64,000 nucleotides of DNA from Comamonas resistens (GTDB lineage Bacteria; Pseudomonadota; Gammaproteobacteria; Burkholderiales; Burkholderiaceae_C), in assembly GCF_030064165.1 (NCBI RefSeq), contig NZ_CP125947.1, forward strand, positions 2,294,001-2,358,000. The letters are read 5' to 3'. How positions within the stretch are numbered: the first letter of the stretch is position 1; every line of letters begins with the position of its first letter. A program made the position numbers and the translations under genes. Below, piece after piece: positions 8,271-17,632 of the stretch. The notes below the pieces were generated by a model that was given only the letters and a program-made list of their open reading frames with translations, had not been told where the DNA came from and did not search any database.

Positions 8271-9974
8271 TTACTTGAGCTTGTGGCCGCATTCACCGCA
8301 GAACACATCGTCTGCCGACACATGCGCGTGGCAGTTGGGGCAGCTTGGTGAAACAGCAGCCTGACGGGCTTTTTCCTCGGCTTCGGCCTGAGCTTTGAGG
8401 CGTGCGGCTTCTCGTTCAGCTATCTCGCGCTCGGCTTGCAGCCGGACTTGCTCTTGCTGGCGGGCCTCGGCTTCAGCCTGTTCGCGCAAGCGCTGCGCTG
8501 CGGCCTGAGCCTCTGCCCGCTCGCGGGCGGCCTGTTCGGCAGCCAGTGCCTGTTCACGGGCAGCGCGCTCTGCGGCTTCAGCTTGTTCTCGCAGGTGGGC
8601 CTGCTCGGCGGCTGCCTGGGCTTGTACCTGCTGCTCTGCGGCACGTTGTGCTGCGGCTTGTTCTTCTGCACGGGCTCGTGCTACTGCTTCAGCTTCTGCA
8701 GCGGCGCGCAAGCGGGCGGCTTCTGCTTCTGCGGCGACGCGGGCACGTTCGGCGGCCATGGCTTGCTCGCGCGCCATCGATTCGCCTTGAGCGGCATCCA
8801 TGGGGGCGGCTGGTGAGGCACCCGCGTTGCTTGCAGCGATTCCTGCTGCAGCTGCCGCAGCGGCGCCATAAACCGTGGGCTGATGGGCTTCAGCGCTGTT
8901 GTAGGAAGCCGGTTCAGCTGCCGATGAGGCAACAGGTGGAGGGGCTGCGGAATCATCGACTGTCCTCTTGGCAGACAGGTCCTGGGCCGCCTGGCGGGCA
9001 CGCTCCTTGGCCTCGGTGGCTTTCTTGCGTACATCGCCCATGAAATCGTCGAGCACATCTTCAGCCTCGGAGTGGTCGAGGTTGCCGCGCGCCTGTAGGT
9101 AGATGAGGTTCATGCCCATGATGCCCACCTGGGTCACCAGTGCACCCACCACGCAATACAGCACGCCCAGGCCTGCCATCAGGCCCCAGGTGTTGCCGCC
9201 GGCGTACAACATGCCCAGCGGGCTGACGCCGCGTCCACCCATGCCTGAGGCGGCCATCGCCATCATGGCGTTGGAGTCTCCCATGATGGAGGCTCCGAGG
9301 GCGGTCAGCGAAAAGCTGGCCGGCACCAATCCCGCAAACAGCATCACGCCGATCAGCGACAGGATGATGTAGAGCACCACCTCCATGAGGACCACCTCGA
9401 TGAGGCGCTTGCGGGCGATGGCAATCACATTGCCCATCGCTGCCTTGACGGGCATGCCGCTCCACAGCGCGGGCGCCATCAGCGGGCCGATGACCCAGAT
9501 CAGGGCCACCAGTGCAGCAGCAAACACCAGCACCAGAACGGGGTGGGCGATGAAGGCAATGAGGCCGCCGATGAAGGGAATCTTGCCGATGAAGTAGATG
9601 ACTGAGGCCAGCAGCATGTAGACGATGAATGCCGCCATCATGGCTAGACCAATGAGCAGAAACTTGGGCAGGCACAGCAGGCCAGCCGATGCCGCCGCCG
9701 CAAAGGAGCGCACGGGCTGCTCCTTGGCCTTGTCCATGAGCATGATGCCGACGCCGGAAAAACCGCCCATGAGTACGACAAATGCCAGCAGCATCATGAC
9801 CAGGGCCAGAATGCCTGCCACATTGAGCGCCAGCCATTGGCCGAGAGTGATGACCACGCCCGTGAGCAGCAAGGTCAGAAAAGCCAGCAGCAGCGGCCGC
9901 CATTGCGTCAGGCCTTCGGCGGCGCGGGCCAGCGTGCCGAAGCGGATATCTCCCAGTGATTGAACTTCTTTCAT
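8271..9974 (-). CDS. Membrane protein with coiled coil and C-terminal zinc ribbon
   Basis: A 567-residue protein with three parts. Residues about 25-300 carry several hydrophobic segments (for example LLLAFLTLLLTGVVITLG, FLLIGLAMMAAFIVYMLLA, VVLYIILSLIGVMLFAGLV), so it is an inner membrane protein. Residues about 310-530 are Ala/Glu/Arg/Gln-rich with heptad character, a long coiled coil. The last 25 residues form a zinc ribbon with paired CPNC and CGEC motifs. It is the third gene of a minus-strand set that also encodes a double zinc-ribbon protein and a lipoprotein. The Ala/Glu codon repeats make the reverse frames look artificially open. Function unknown. Confidence 0.75.
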   Translation of the reverse strand: MKEVQSLGDIRFGTLARAAEGLTQWRPLLLAFLTLLLTGVVITLGQWLALNVAGILALVMMLLAFVVLMGGFSGVGIMLMDKAKEQPVRSFAAAASAGLLCLPKFLLIGLAMMAAFIVYMLLASVIYFIGKIPFIGGLIAFIAHPVLVLVFAAALVALIWVIGPLMAPALWSGMPVKAAMGNVIAIARKRLIEVVLMEVVLYIILSLIGVMLFAGLVPASFSLTALGASIMGDSNAMMAMAASGMGGRGVSPLGMLYAGGNTWGLMAGLGVLYCVVGALVTQVGIMGMNLIYLQARGNLDHSEAEDVLDDFMGDVRKKATEAKERARQAAQDLSAKRTVDDSAAPPPVASSAAEPASYNSAEAHQPTVYGAAAAAAAGIAASNAGASPAAPMDAAQGESMAREQAMAAERARVAAEAEAARLRAAAEAEAVARARAEEQAAAQRAAEQQVQAQAAAEQAHLREQAEAAERAAREQALAAEQAARERAEAQAAAQRLREQAEAEARQQEQVRLQAEREIAEREAARLKAQAEAEEKARQAAVSPSCPNCHAHVSADDVFCGECGHKLK

Positions 9975-10063
9975 GTACCGTCCTGTTCTAGGGTGGTTGA
10001 TGTTTTTCGAGTCGGGGCGGTGCGAGTCCCGCCTGGCGCGCAGGCTGCCCGAAGGATCCTGGT

Positions 10064-10759
10064 TCAGAGCTTGCCGCGAATCTCTCCCGCTTCGATGGTG
10101 TAGCGCTCGATGCCCACGGGCAGGCCGCTGTCCACTTTCTTGCGCACGTTCACGGGCTTGCCGTTCTTGGTCTGCGTGGTGCCGGAGCTGGTGTTGACGC
10201 GGCCCGCGCTCACATCGGCGTCGGCTTGCTCTACCAGAATGGTCGAGGAGCCGCGATTGTCGGCCAGTTCGTTGGCAAGGTCCTTCAAGGAGTCCATGGC
10301 ACGGGTGTACTCACCGCGACCCTTGGCTGCCAGCGGCATGTCCACGCTGAGAGAGGAGAAGGCCTGCAACTGGCTGGTCACACCGCTTTGTCCATCGGTG
10401 ATGGGTACGGGCCGGGTGCGCAGAGGCCCTGCCACGGAGCGCTGACGCACGGGCAGCTTCTGCATGGCTTGAACAGCTTGCTTCTGCAGCTCGGCAGCAT
10501 GGGCTGTTTCCTGATCCAGCGCGGCTTGCAGGCGGGCAAAGCGTTCGTTCTGGCTGCCGGCGGCCGACCCGGCTGGCGTTCTGGCTCCACCCGTGGTGAC
10601 AGGGCCGCCGCAGCGTGGATCGGGCGAGCTGGTTACGCGCGAGAGCATGCAGCTGAAGGAGGTGGAGGCTTCTTCCATCGTGGCGCAGCCGCTGATCAGG
10701 GCTGCGGCGCAGCTTGCCGCGGTCAGCTGTGCCCAGCGGGCGATTCTGTGGGTTTTCAT
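10064..10759 (-). CDS. Putative lipoprotein of the zinc-ribbon locus
   Basis: A 231-residue predicted lipoprotein: basic start, hydrophobic run (LTAASCAAALISGC) and a lipobox Cys followed by ATM. A helical Gln/Ala-rich middle leads to a C-terminal region (AMDSLKDLANELADN..., ...GIERYTIEAG) that faintly recalls the OmpA-type peptidoglycan-binding domain but lacks its clear signature. I do not assign that family. ATG 10759 is preferred; an ATG four codons upstream (10771) is possible. It starts 18 bases after the upstream zinc-ribbon gene, so the two are very likely cotranscribed. Confidence 0.65.
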   Translation of the reverse strand: MKTHRIARWAQLTAASCAAALISGCATMEEASTSFSCMLSRVTSSPDPRCGGPVTTGGARTPAGSAAGSQNERFARLQAALDQETAHAAELQKQAVQAMQKLPVRQRSVAGPLRTRPVPITDGQSGVTSQLQAFSSLSVDMPLAAKGRGEYTRAMDSLKDLANELADNRGSSTILVEQADADVSAGRVNTSSGTTQTKNGKPVNVRKKVDSGLPVGIERYTIEAGEIRGKL

Positions 10760-10776
10760 GGCTTTTCTCATTCAGA

Positions 10777-11820
10777 TCAGTCCAGCAGGTCGTCCAGCGT
10801 GGGAGAGCCGCTGCGCACGGCGGGGCGTGATTGGGGCTTGGCGGGTCTTGCCGGAGCGGGGTTGGGTGCAACTGCCGTGTCGGGCGAGGGGCCGGCAGGG
10901 CTGACGATCACTTCGGGAATGGCCGGGGTTGGCGCCGGTGAGCTGATCGTGGGCTGTGCTGCGGGAGGCGCAGCGACATCCACATTGTCCGCAGGCGGGT
11001 CGATGGTGACCACGGATGGGTCGTTGGCAGGAAGCGGCGCATTTCCTGCGCCCTGAGGACCCACGAGGGCATCGGCCTTGGCCTTGTCCTCTGCGGAGAT
11101 AGCGTTCTTGTCGACGGGCGCGGCAGAAGAAGAGGGCGTCTGGCTTGCGCTGCCGCCCATGCCGGGGAAGGCCCCCATATTCCTGGCCAGCAGCACGCCT
11201 GCGCCAATGGCGATCAATATCAGCACCAGAACCAGCCACTTGATCCAGGACTGGTTGTGCCTGGCGGGCTCCTGCGGCATTGCTGGTGCGTTGTGAGTGG
11301 CGCGAATATCGCGCAGGAATGGCGGCGGAGGTGGCGGGTAGCCGGCGTGGTCGGAGGGCAATGCGGGCGCCGGGCGCAGAGGCTCCGCCGTCATGGGTTC
11401 TATGCGTGGCGGCTCGGTGCTGCTTGTGCTGGTCAATGATGCCGGCATCTTCGGTACCGGTTGAGACGCAGCCGTCGCAGCGGCCCCCAATCCAGCAATG
11501 GCTGGTGCCGAATCTGCCAGCGCCGAATCTGAAAGCGCAGCCGGGGTGCTTGAAGGCGCATTTGAGGTAGAAGCCTCAGCGGATGCGGCTGATGGGGCGT
11601 TGGCGTTCGCTGGAAAGGAATTGCCGCACCTGGGGCAGAACTTGGCCAGGGGCTTGCAGACGGCCTGGCACAAGGGACAGTTTTTTTCGGCAGCAGTCGT
11701 TACTGTGGCGGCTGCGGCACTCAGATCAGAAGTGGTGGTGGGCGGTGTTTGTCGGGTGCCACAGCGATTACAGAATTTGGCATTCGCAGCCAGTGCGTTG
11801 CCGCATTGAGAACAGTTCAT
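10777..11820 (-). CDS. Double zinc-ribbon, single-pass membrane protein
   Basis: A 347-residue protein opening with a zinc ribbon at residues 2-20 (CSQC...CNRC) and a second at about 47-66 (CPLC...CPRC). A Pro/Ala/Ser-rich linker follows, then one membrane helix (WIKWLVLVLILIAIGAGVLLA) and a disordered Pro/Ala-rich tail ending in LDDLLD. The expected topology is cytosolic zinc ribbons with a periplasmic tail. It is the first gene of a set with a lipoprotein and a second zinc-ribbon membrane protein, which suggests an envelope-spanning assembly. The frame continues three codons upstream to a TTG, but ATG 11820 (MNCSQCG) is the natural start. Function unknown. Confidence 0.75.
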   Translation of the reverse strand: MNCSQCGNALAANAKFCNRCGTRQTPPTTTSDLSAAAATVTTAAEKNCPLCQAVCKPLAKFCPRCGNSFPANANAPSAASAEASTSNAPSSTPAALSDSALADSAPAIAGLGAAATAASQPVPKMPASLTSTSSTEPPRIEPMTAEPLRPAPALPSDHAGYPPPPPPFLRDIRATHNAPAMPQEPARHNQSWIKWLVLVLILIAIGAGVLLARNMGAFPGMGGSASQTPSSSAAPVDKNAISAEDKAKADALVGPQGAGNAPLPANDPSVVTIDPPADNVDVAAPPAAQPTISSPAPTPAIPEVIVSPAGPSPDTAVAPNPAPARPAKPQSRPAVRSGSPTLDDLLD

Positions 11821-12211
11821 TGTCTGCAATAGTTAAATGATGTTGCGGGCGATGAGCGGGCCTCAACGAAAGAACCGTCCCATTCTGAGCTGCATCTTAA
11901 TGGTGCATTGCCGGACGGTGGAGATTGCCGCCGCATCAGATTGTCAGCAAATGGCCGCACAGCAGACTCATCGGCAAGGGGAACACTGCGCATGAGTGCC
12001 GTTTTGCGCGGATATCGTGGCCGTGGGCTGACCGTCATATCCACAAGGCGATGATTTTTCTGGAGATTTGAGAGTTTTTCCCTGGACCATGGTCAGGCCG
12101 AACGGGGCCTCATCGGTCCTGTATTTTTCAGAAGGAAACAACAAAGAGTATGGGCGAAAGCAATTCATATTCATCTTCGGCTGTTTCACTTTGAAACTGC
12201 AGCCTGGGTGA
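11821..12211. other. Intergenic region upstream of the zinc-ribbon operon
   Basis: About 390 bases with lower GC than the flanks. Two minus-strand frames (within 11817-12189) have no recognisable composition or ribosome site and are not called. The region should hold the promoter of the 10777-11820 gene and the 3' end of the metallophosphoesterase transcript, but I cannot place a promoter or terminator with confidence. Confidence 0.4.
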
Positions 12212-13381
12212 TTATTGGGCCTGCCGTTGCAGTGTCAGCACTTCGATATGTGGCGAGATGCCCAGCCTCACGGCAAAACCGGCCCACAGGCCTGCGCCCG
12301 AGCTGACGATAAGGCGCATCTTGTCCACCTCATAACTGCCACGCACAAAGCCGTTGTTCACCGGCGCCACCAGCAACCTGTCCATGCCACGGATCAGGCC
12401 TCCGTGGGTGTGACCTGAGATTTGCAGATCAACGCCGTAATCTGCGTTGTCCCGCGCGAACTTGGGCTGATGGGCCAGCAGCACATGAAAGTCGGCCTTG
12501 GCCACCGTGGCCTGTTTGGCGACGGCCGCCACATCGGGGGCGATGCCTTCGGGTACGCCCGGTTTGCGGTTATAGGGAGAGGTGCGGCCATAGACGGGAT
12601 CACCGATGCCGGACAGGGCCAGCTTCGCTCCGTCCACCTCGATCAGCTGCATGCGGTTTTCCAGCAGATTCAAACCCAGCCGCTGAAACTCGGCCATCCA
12701 GCTGTCGTAGCCGCTGTAATACTCGTGATTGCCCGGTGCAACCCAGACGCCATAACGCGCATGCAACTGAGCCAGTGGCGCAATATTCTGACGGCCGCTG
12801 GCTATGTCGCCGTCCACCAGATCACCCGGCAGCACGATGAGATCTGGCTTGGCGGCCAGGGTGCGGTCCACGATGGTCTGCACATAAAGCGCATCGTTGA
12901 CAGGGCTGGCATGGATGTCGGCCAACACGGCAATGCGCAGCCCTTCAAGCCCCTGGGGCAACTGTGACAGAGGTACATGCACTTCCTTGACCCGCGGCGG
13001 TTGCAGGGCGTTGTATACGCCCAGGCCAGACAGGGCAGAGGTCAGAACCAGAGCCGCCAGCGTAGGCGCCGCGCCATGGGCCGCGCCGCTCCAGCGGGGC
13101 TTGCCCAGCAGCTTGCCGGCCAGCCAGACACCGTCGCGCAGCAGAACCAATACCAGCAGCATGAGCAAGGTGGCCAGCACCCAGCCTCCGGGCACCTGCA
13201 GCGGGGCGATGGTGGTGTAGGCCAGCACACCGGTCTGTGCAGCCTTGAGCAGCAGAGCCGGAAAAATGCCGACAAGCGCTGTCAGCAGCACCAGAACGAT
13301 GCGGGTGAGCCGGCTCAGACGGCAGGGCCACCATAGCCAAAGAGCGAGTAAGGGGATGAACAGCGTGGCAGACACAACCAT
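12212..13381 (-). CDS. Membrane-anchored metallophosphoesterase
   Basis: Calcineurin-like metallophosphoesterase of about 389 residues, similar to the YkuE/YaeI type. The N-terminal 150 residues hold about four hydrophobic segments, so the enzyme is anchored in the inner membrane. The catalytic domain shows the full metal-site series in order: LADIHASP, GDLVDGD, GNHEYY, a later LLAHQP and GHTHGG. These coordinate two metal ions that hydrolyse a phosphoester; the natural substrate is unknown, though relatives act on lipid head groups. The frame is open for 76 more codons upstream, overlapping the hrpA leader; ATG 13381 is preferred because the first membrane segment begins right after it. Divergent from hrpA. 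Confidence 0.85.
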   Translation of the reverse strand: MVVSATLFIPLLALWLWWPCRLSRLTRIVLVLLTALVGIFPALLLKAAQTGVLAYTTIAPLQVPGGWVLATLLMLLVLVLLRDGVWLAGKLLGKPRWSGAAHGAAPTLAALVLTSALSGLGVYNALQPPRVKEVHVPLSQLPQGLEGLRIAVLADIHASPVNDALYVQTIVDRTLAAKPDLIVLPGDLVDGDIASGRQNIAPLAQLHARYGVWVAPGNHEYYSGYDSWMAEFQRLGLNLLENRMQLIEVDGAKLALSGIGDPVYGRTSPYNRKPGVPEGIAPDVAAVAKQATVAKADFHVLLAHQPKFARDNADYGVDLQISGHTHGGLIRGMDRLLVAPVNNGFVRGSYEVDKMRLIVSSGAGLWAGFAVRLGISPHIEVLTLQRQAQ

Positions 13382-13538
13382 GGGAGAACAGGCGCAGAAA
13401 AGCAGAAATTCGAAAGCGGAAGGCGCCAGAGCATAGCAAGCCCTTGTGACTCGCGAGCGAGCTTTGGATCGTGAACAGGTTCTGAGATCAACCTGCTCGG
13501 CGCAGAGCCTGCCAAGGGCTGGGATAATCCCAGCCCTT

Positions 13539-16500
13539 ATGCCTTTGCAGATCAACTTCCCCGAGTCGCTCCCCGTATCCAGCCGTCGCCAGGAAATCAT
13601 GGAGGCCATGGATCGCCATCAGGTCATCATCGTCTGTGGCGAGACCGGCTCGGGCAAGACCACGCAACTGCCCAAGATCGCTCTGGCGCTGGGCCGGGGC
13701 AGGCTCAATGCCGCGCCCGACGCCAACGGCCAGGTGCGCGGCCATCTGATCGGCCACACCCAGCCGCGCCGCATTGCTGCCAGCTCGGTGGCCAAGCGCA
13801 TTGCCGAGGAGCTGAACACCCCTCTGGGCGAAGTGGTGGGCTACAAGGTGCGTTTTCAGGACACGCTGCAGAAGAACGCCTCCGTCAAGCTGATGACCGA
13901 CGGCATCCTGCTGGCCGAGACCCAGACCGATCCGCTGCTCAAGGCCTATGACACGCTGATCATCGACGAGGCGCACGAGCGCAGCCTGAACATCGACTTT
14001 CTGCTCGGCTATCTCAAGCAGATCCTGCCCAAGCGCCCCGATCTGAAGGTGGTGGTCACGTCGGCGACCATCGATGCGGACCGCTTTGCCAAGCACTTCG
14101 AATCGAAGAACGGTCCTGCGCCCGTGATCATGGTCTCGGGTCGTACCTATCCGGTGGAGATGCGCTATCGCCCGTTCGAGGGTGAAAAGGACAAGGATCT
14201 GAACGACGCCATTGCCGATGGCGTGGACGAACTCTGGGCCGGCGGCAAGGGCGGCGATATCCTGATCTTCCTGCCCGGCGAGCGCGAGATTCGCGAAGCC
14301 GCCGACCATCTGCGCAAGCATTTGCAGCACTCTCCCGTGCTGCGCAATGCCGAGGTGTTGCCGCTGTTCTCGCGCCTATCGCAGGCCGAGCAGGACCGCA
14401 TTTTTGACGGCCATACGGGCCGGCGCATCGTGCTGGCCACCAATGTGGCCGAAACCTCGCTCACGGTTCCGGGCATTCGCTATGTGATCGACGCCGGTAC
14501 GGCGCGTGTGAAGCGTTACTCCTTCCGAAGCAAGGTGGAGCAGCTGCTGGTCGAGCCGATCTCGCAGGCCGCGGCCAACCAGCGCGCGGGCCGTTGCGGC
14601 CGTGTGGCCAACGGTATCTGCATTCGCCTGTATGACGAAGAGAGCTTTGTCAGCCGCGACCGCTTCACTGACCCCGAAATCCTGCGCTCCTCGCTGGCCG
14701 GCGTGATCCTGCGCATGAAGTCGCTGGGTCTGGGCGATGTGGTGCATTTCCCCTTCCTCGAAGCCCCCTCGGGCCGCGCCATTGCCGACGGCTATCAGCT
14801 ATTGGCCGAGCTGGGTGCGGTGGACGATCACGGCCATTTGCTGCCCATGGGCAAGGAGCTGTCACGCCTGCCGCTGGACCCGCGCGTGGGCCGCATGATT
14901 TTGGAGGCGCGCGAGCGCCGCGCCTTGTCCGAGGTGCTGATCATCGCCTCGGCTCTGAGCGTGCAGGACGTGCGCGACCGGCCCATGGAAGCGCAGCAGC
15001 AGGCCGACCAGGCTCATGCCAAGTTCGACGACGAGAAAAGCGAATTCAGCGGCTATTTGCGTTTGTGGAAGTGGCTGTCGGATGCGCGCGGCGGCAAGGT
15101 CGTGGCCAAGAGCCGCAAGGAGATGGCGGTCCAGCACGCGCCGGCCGCCAGGCCCAATGCGCGCAACCAGGCCTTCCTGCCCGTCAGTCAGCGTGCCAGC
15201 GGCGCGCAGGTCGAAGGCACGGTGGAGGAGCGGCTGGCGCTGTTCAACCCTGCCGATCAGGCCCAACATGCCGACGAGGCCACGCACAAGATCAGCAACC
15301 GCCAGTGGGAGCAGTTGTTGCGCCAGAACTTCATCAATATCCGCCGCGTGCGTGAGTGGCGCGACATTCACTCTCAGCTGCTGACCGTGGTCAAGGAGCA
15401 GAAATGGCTGCTCAACAACGAGGCGGCGGGCTATGAGGCCGTGCACCTGTCCATGCTGTCGGGCCTGCTCGGCAATATTGGCTATCGTGCAGAGGAAAGC
15501 GAGAGCTATCTGGGCGCGCACGGCATCAAGTTCCATCCGCACCCCGGCGCCCACCTGAGCAAGAAGCCCGGCCGCTGGATCGTGGCGGCCGAGCAGGTCG
15601 AGACCTCGCGCCTGTACGGCCGCGGCATTGCAGCCATAGAGCCGCAGTGGCTGGAGGAGGTGGGCGGGCATCTGCTCAAGAAGCAACTGCTGGATCCGCA
15701 CTGGAGCAAGAAGCAGGCCGATGTGGTGGCGCTCGAGCGCGCCACGCTCTACGGTCTGGTGGTCTACAACGGCCGCCGCGTCAGCTACGGCCGCGTCGAT
15801 CCGCACGAGGCGCGCAATCTCTTCATCCGCCAGGCCCTGGTGGAGGGCGAGTGGGAAACGAAGTGGCATTTCCTGCCCGCCAACCTCAAGCTCATGCGCA
15901 AGGTCGAGGAGCTGGAGCACAAGAGCCGCCGCCAGGACGTGCTGGTCGATGACGAACTGATCTTTGCCTTCTACGACCAGCATCTGCCCAAGGATGTGTA
16001 CAGCGGCGCGACCTTCGACAAGTGGTTCCGCGCCGAGAGCAGGAACCAGCCCGAGCTGCTGCGCCTGTCCAGGGACGAGCTGATGCGGCACGAGGCCGCA
16101 GGCATCACCACGGACAAATTCCCCAAGACCGTGAAGCTGGGCGGTGCCGATTGCAGCGCCAGCTATCTGCACAGCCCCGGCGACGCGCGCGACGGTATCA
16201 CGGTCACCGTGCCGCTGTTCGTGCTCAACCAGGTGTCTGAGGAGCGCGCCGAGTGGCTGGTGCCGGGCATGCTCAAGGACAAGATCCAGGCGTTGCTCAA
16301 GAGCCTGCCCCAGCGCCCGCGCAGCCGTTTTGTGCCGCTGCCCGAGAGCGCGGCGAGGCTGGCCGAGCTGTTCACCGAGAGCGAGCGCTGGGCCCAGGGG
16401 GGGCTGATCGACGCCTTGCTCAAGCAGGTTCGCGACGAGACCTCGCTGGATGTGAAGCGCGCAGACTTCAAGCTGGACATGCTGAGCCCGCATCTGTTCA

Positions 16501-17594
16501 TGAACTTCCGCATCACCGACGAGCATGGCCGCCAGCTGGGTCAGGGCCGCAATCTGGGCGCGCTCAAGGCCGAGTGGGGCGCCAAGGCTCGCGGCGCTTT
16601 TCAGGCACTTGCTTCATTAAAGGTAGCTGCTGGCGCAAGTGATACAAGCATTTCAGAGTCAAAAGAATCTGAAAATGATAATAGACAAGCGCAAGCAGCT
16701 CCTAAAAATGATAAGGCTGCGGGGGGCAAGCCGGCCCAGTCGCATGATGCTCGCTACAAGGACTGGAGCTTTGGCGAGCTGCCCGAGCTTATGGAAATCA
16801 AGAAGGGCGGCAGCACGCTGATCGGCTTTCCGGCCCTGATCGACCATGGCGACGCCGTCGGTATCGAGGTCTTCGACGAGCCCGAAGCGGCTGCCGCCAA
16901 GCACCGCGTGGGTCTGCGCCGGCTGTTCGCGCTGCAGATTCGCGATGCGCTCAAGTATCTGGAAAAGAATATTCCCGATCTGCAGAAGATGGCCGTGGCC
17001 TATATGCCGCTGGGCACGCAGGAGGAGCTGCGCGGCCAGATCATCGATGTGGCCATAGACCGCGCCTTTTTGCAGGAGCCGCTGCCTAGCAACGAGGCCG
17101 ACTTCAAGCAGCGCGTGCAGGACGGCCGTGGGCGCCTTACGCTGATTGCCAACGAGGTGGCACGCATGTCGGCCACCATCCTTGCCGAGTACGCGGCAGC
17201 CGCGCGCAAGATCAAGGACACCAAGAACGCGCCCGAGGCCACCAAGGACGCGGGCGAGCAGCTGCAAAAGCTGATGCCCAAGAACTTCATCGCCGTGGCC
17301 CCCTGGGCGCAGCTCGGTCATTACGCGCGCTACCTCAAGGCCATTAGCTCGCGTCTGGACAAGTACCGGGCCGACCCGGCGCGCGATGCCGCCAAGCTCA
17401 AGGAGCTGCTGCCGCTGGAGCAGCGCTACTGGCGGCTGGTGGCCGAGCGCAAGGGGCAGGTCGATGCCCGAATGCAGGAGTACCGCTGGATGCTGGAGGA
17501 GCTGCGCGTGAGCTTTTTTGCCCAGGAGCTGCGCACGCCGTATCCGGTCAGCGCCAAGCGGCTGGACAAGGTTTGGGCGCAGCTGCAGCAGTGA
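13539..17594 (+). CDS. hrpA: ATP-dependent RNA helicase HrpA
   Basis: DEAH-box RNA helicase of 1351 residues, close to the roughly 1300 of E. coli HrpA, which acts on stalled ribosomes and mRNA processing. Walker A is GETGSGKT at residues 34-41, DEAH is at 143-146 and motif III SAT follows. Further motifs are TNVAETSLTVPG and QRAGRCGR. The helicase core is followed by the HA2/OB region and a long C-terminal DUF3418-type domain. ATG 13539 is chosen because the upstream 31 in-frame codons have no family similarity. Residues about 1029-1054 come from an AT-rich inverted-repeat element (16625-16700) inserted in the C-terminal part. Confidence 0.95.
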   Translation: MPLQINFPESLPVSSRRQEIMEAMDRHQVIIVCGETGSGKTTQLPKIALALGRGRLNAAPDANGQVRGHLIGHTQPRRIAASSVAKRIAEELNTPLGEVVGYKVRFQDTLQKNASVKLMTDGILLAETQTDPLLKAYDTLIIDEAHERSLNIDFLLGYLKQILPKRPDLKVVVTSATIDADRFAKHFESKNGPAPVIMVSGRTYPVEMRYRPFEGEKDKDLNDAIADGVDELWAGGKGGDILIFLPGEREIREAADHLRKHLQHSPVLRNAEVLPLFSRLSQAEQDRIFDGHTGRRIVLATNVAETSLTVPGIRYVIDAGTARVKRYSFRSKVEQLLVEPISQAAANQRAGRCGRVANGICIRLYDEESFVSRDRFTDPEILRSSLAGVILRMKSLGLGDVVHFPFLEAPSGRAIADGYQLLAELGAVDDHGHLLPMGKELSRLPLDPRVGRMILEARERRALSEVLIIASALSVQDVRDRPMEAQQQADQAHAKFDDEKSEFSGYLRLWKWLSDARGGKVVAKSRKEMAVQHAPAARPNARNQAFLPVSQRASGAQVEGTVEERLALFNPADQAQHADEATHKISNRQWEQLLRQNFINIRRVREWRDIHSQLLTVVKEQKWLLNNEAAGYEAVHLSMLSGLLGNIGYRAEESESYLGAHGIKFHPHPGAHLSKKPGRWIVAAEQVETSRLYGRGIAAIEPQWLEEVGGHLLKKQLLDPHWSKKQADVVALERATLYGLVVYNGRRVSYGRVDPHEARNLFIRQALVEGEWETKWHFLPANLKLMRKVEELEHKSRRQDVLVDDELIFAFYDQHLPKDVYSGATFDKWFRAESRNQPELLRLSRDELMRHEAAGITTDKFPKTVKLGGADCSASYLHSPGDARDGITVTVPLFVLNQVSEERAEWLVPGMLKDKIQALLKSLPQRPRSRFVPLPESAARLAELFTESERWAQGGLIDALLKQVRDETSLDVKRADFKLDMLSPHLFMNFRITDEHGRQLGQGRNLGALKAEWGAKARGAFQALASLKVAAGASDTSISESKESENDNRQAQAAPKNDKAAGGKPAQSHDARYKDWSFGELPELMEIKKGGSTLIGFPALIDHGDAVGIEVFDEPEAAAAKHRVGLRRLFALQIRDALKYLEKNIPDLQKMAVAYMPLGTQEELRGQIIDVAIDRAFLQEPLPSNEADFKQRVQDGRGRLTLIANEVARMSATILAEYAAAARKIKDTKNAPEATKDAGEQLQKLMPKNFIAVAPWAQLGHYARYLKAISSRLDKYRADPARDAAKLKELLPLEQRYWRLVAERKGQVDARMQEYRWMLEELRVSFFAQELRTPYPVSAKRLDKVWAQLQQ
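16625..16700. repeat. Inverted-repeat element embedded in hrpA
   Basis: AGCTGCTGGCGCAAGTG... (16625-16656) pairs imperfectly with the arm ending ...GCGCAAGCAGCT (16669-16700). Both arms run from AGCTGCT at the outside to a CATTTCAG or CATTTTCAG end at the centre. The same arm architecture occurs in the intergenic elements at 34766 and 43327. Base composition here is strikingly AT-rich for the gene. It encodes a Ser/Asn/Glu/Gln-rich linker, so the reading frame survived. Confidence 0.7.
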
Positions 17595-17632
17595 TGCCGG
17601 CCTGACGGCCTGACGAATGGGGCTCTGCCTGA

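Noticed and set aside
11817..12189. Short minus-strand frames between the zinc-ribbon and metallophosphoesterase genes
   Set aside because: Low-GC spacer composition, no ribosome site and no similarity.
14862..16526. A 554-codon minus-strand frame opposite hrpA
   Set aside because: Shadow of the HrpA frame with no recognisable family.
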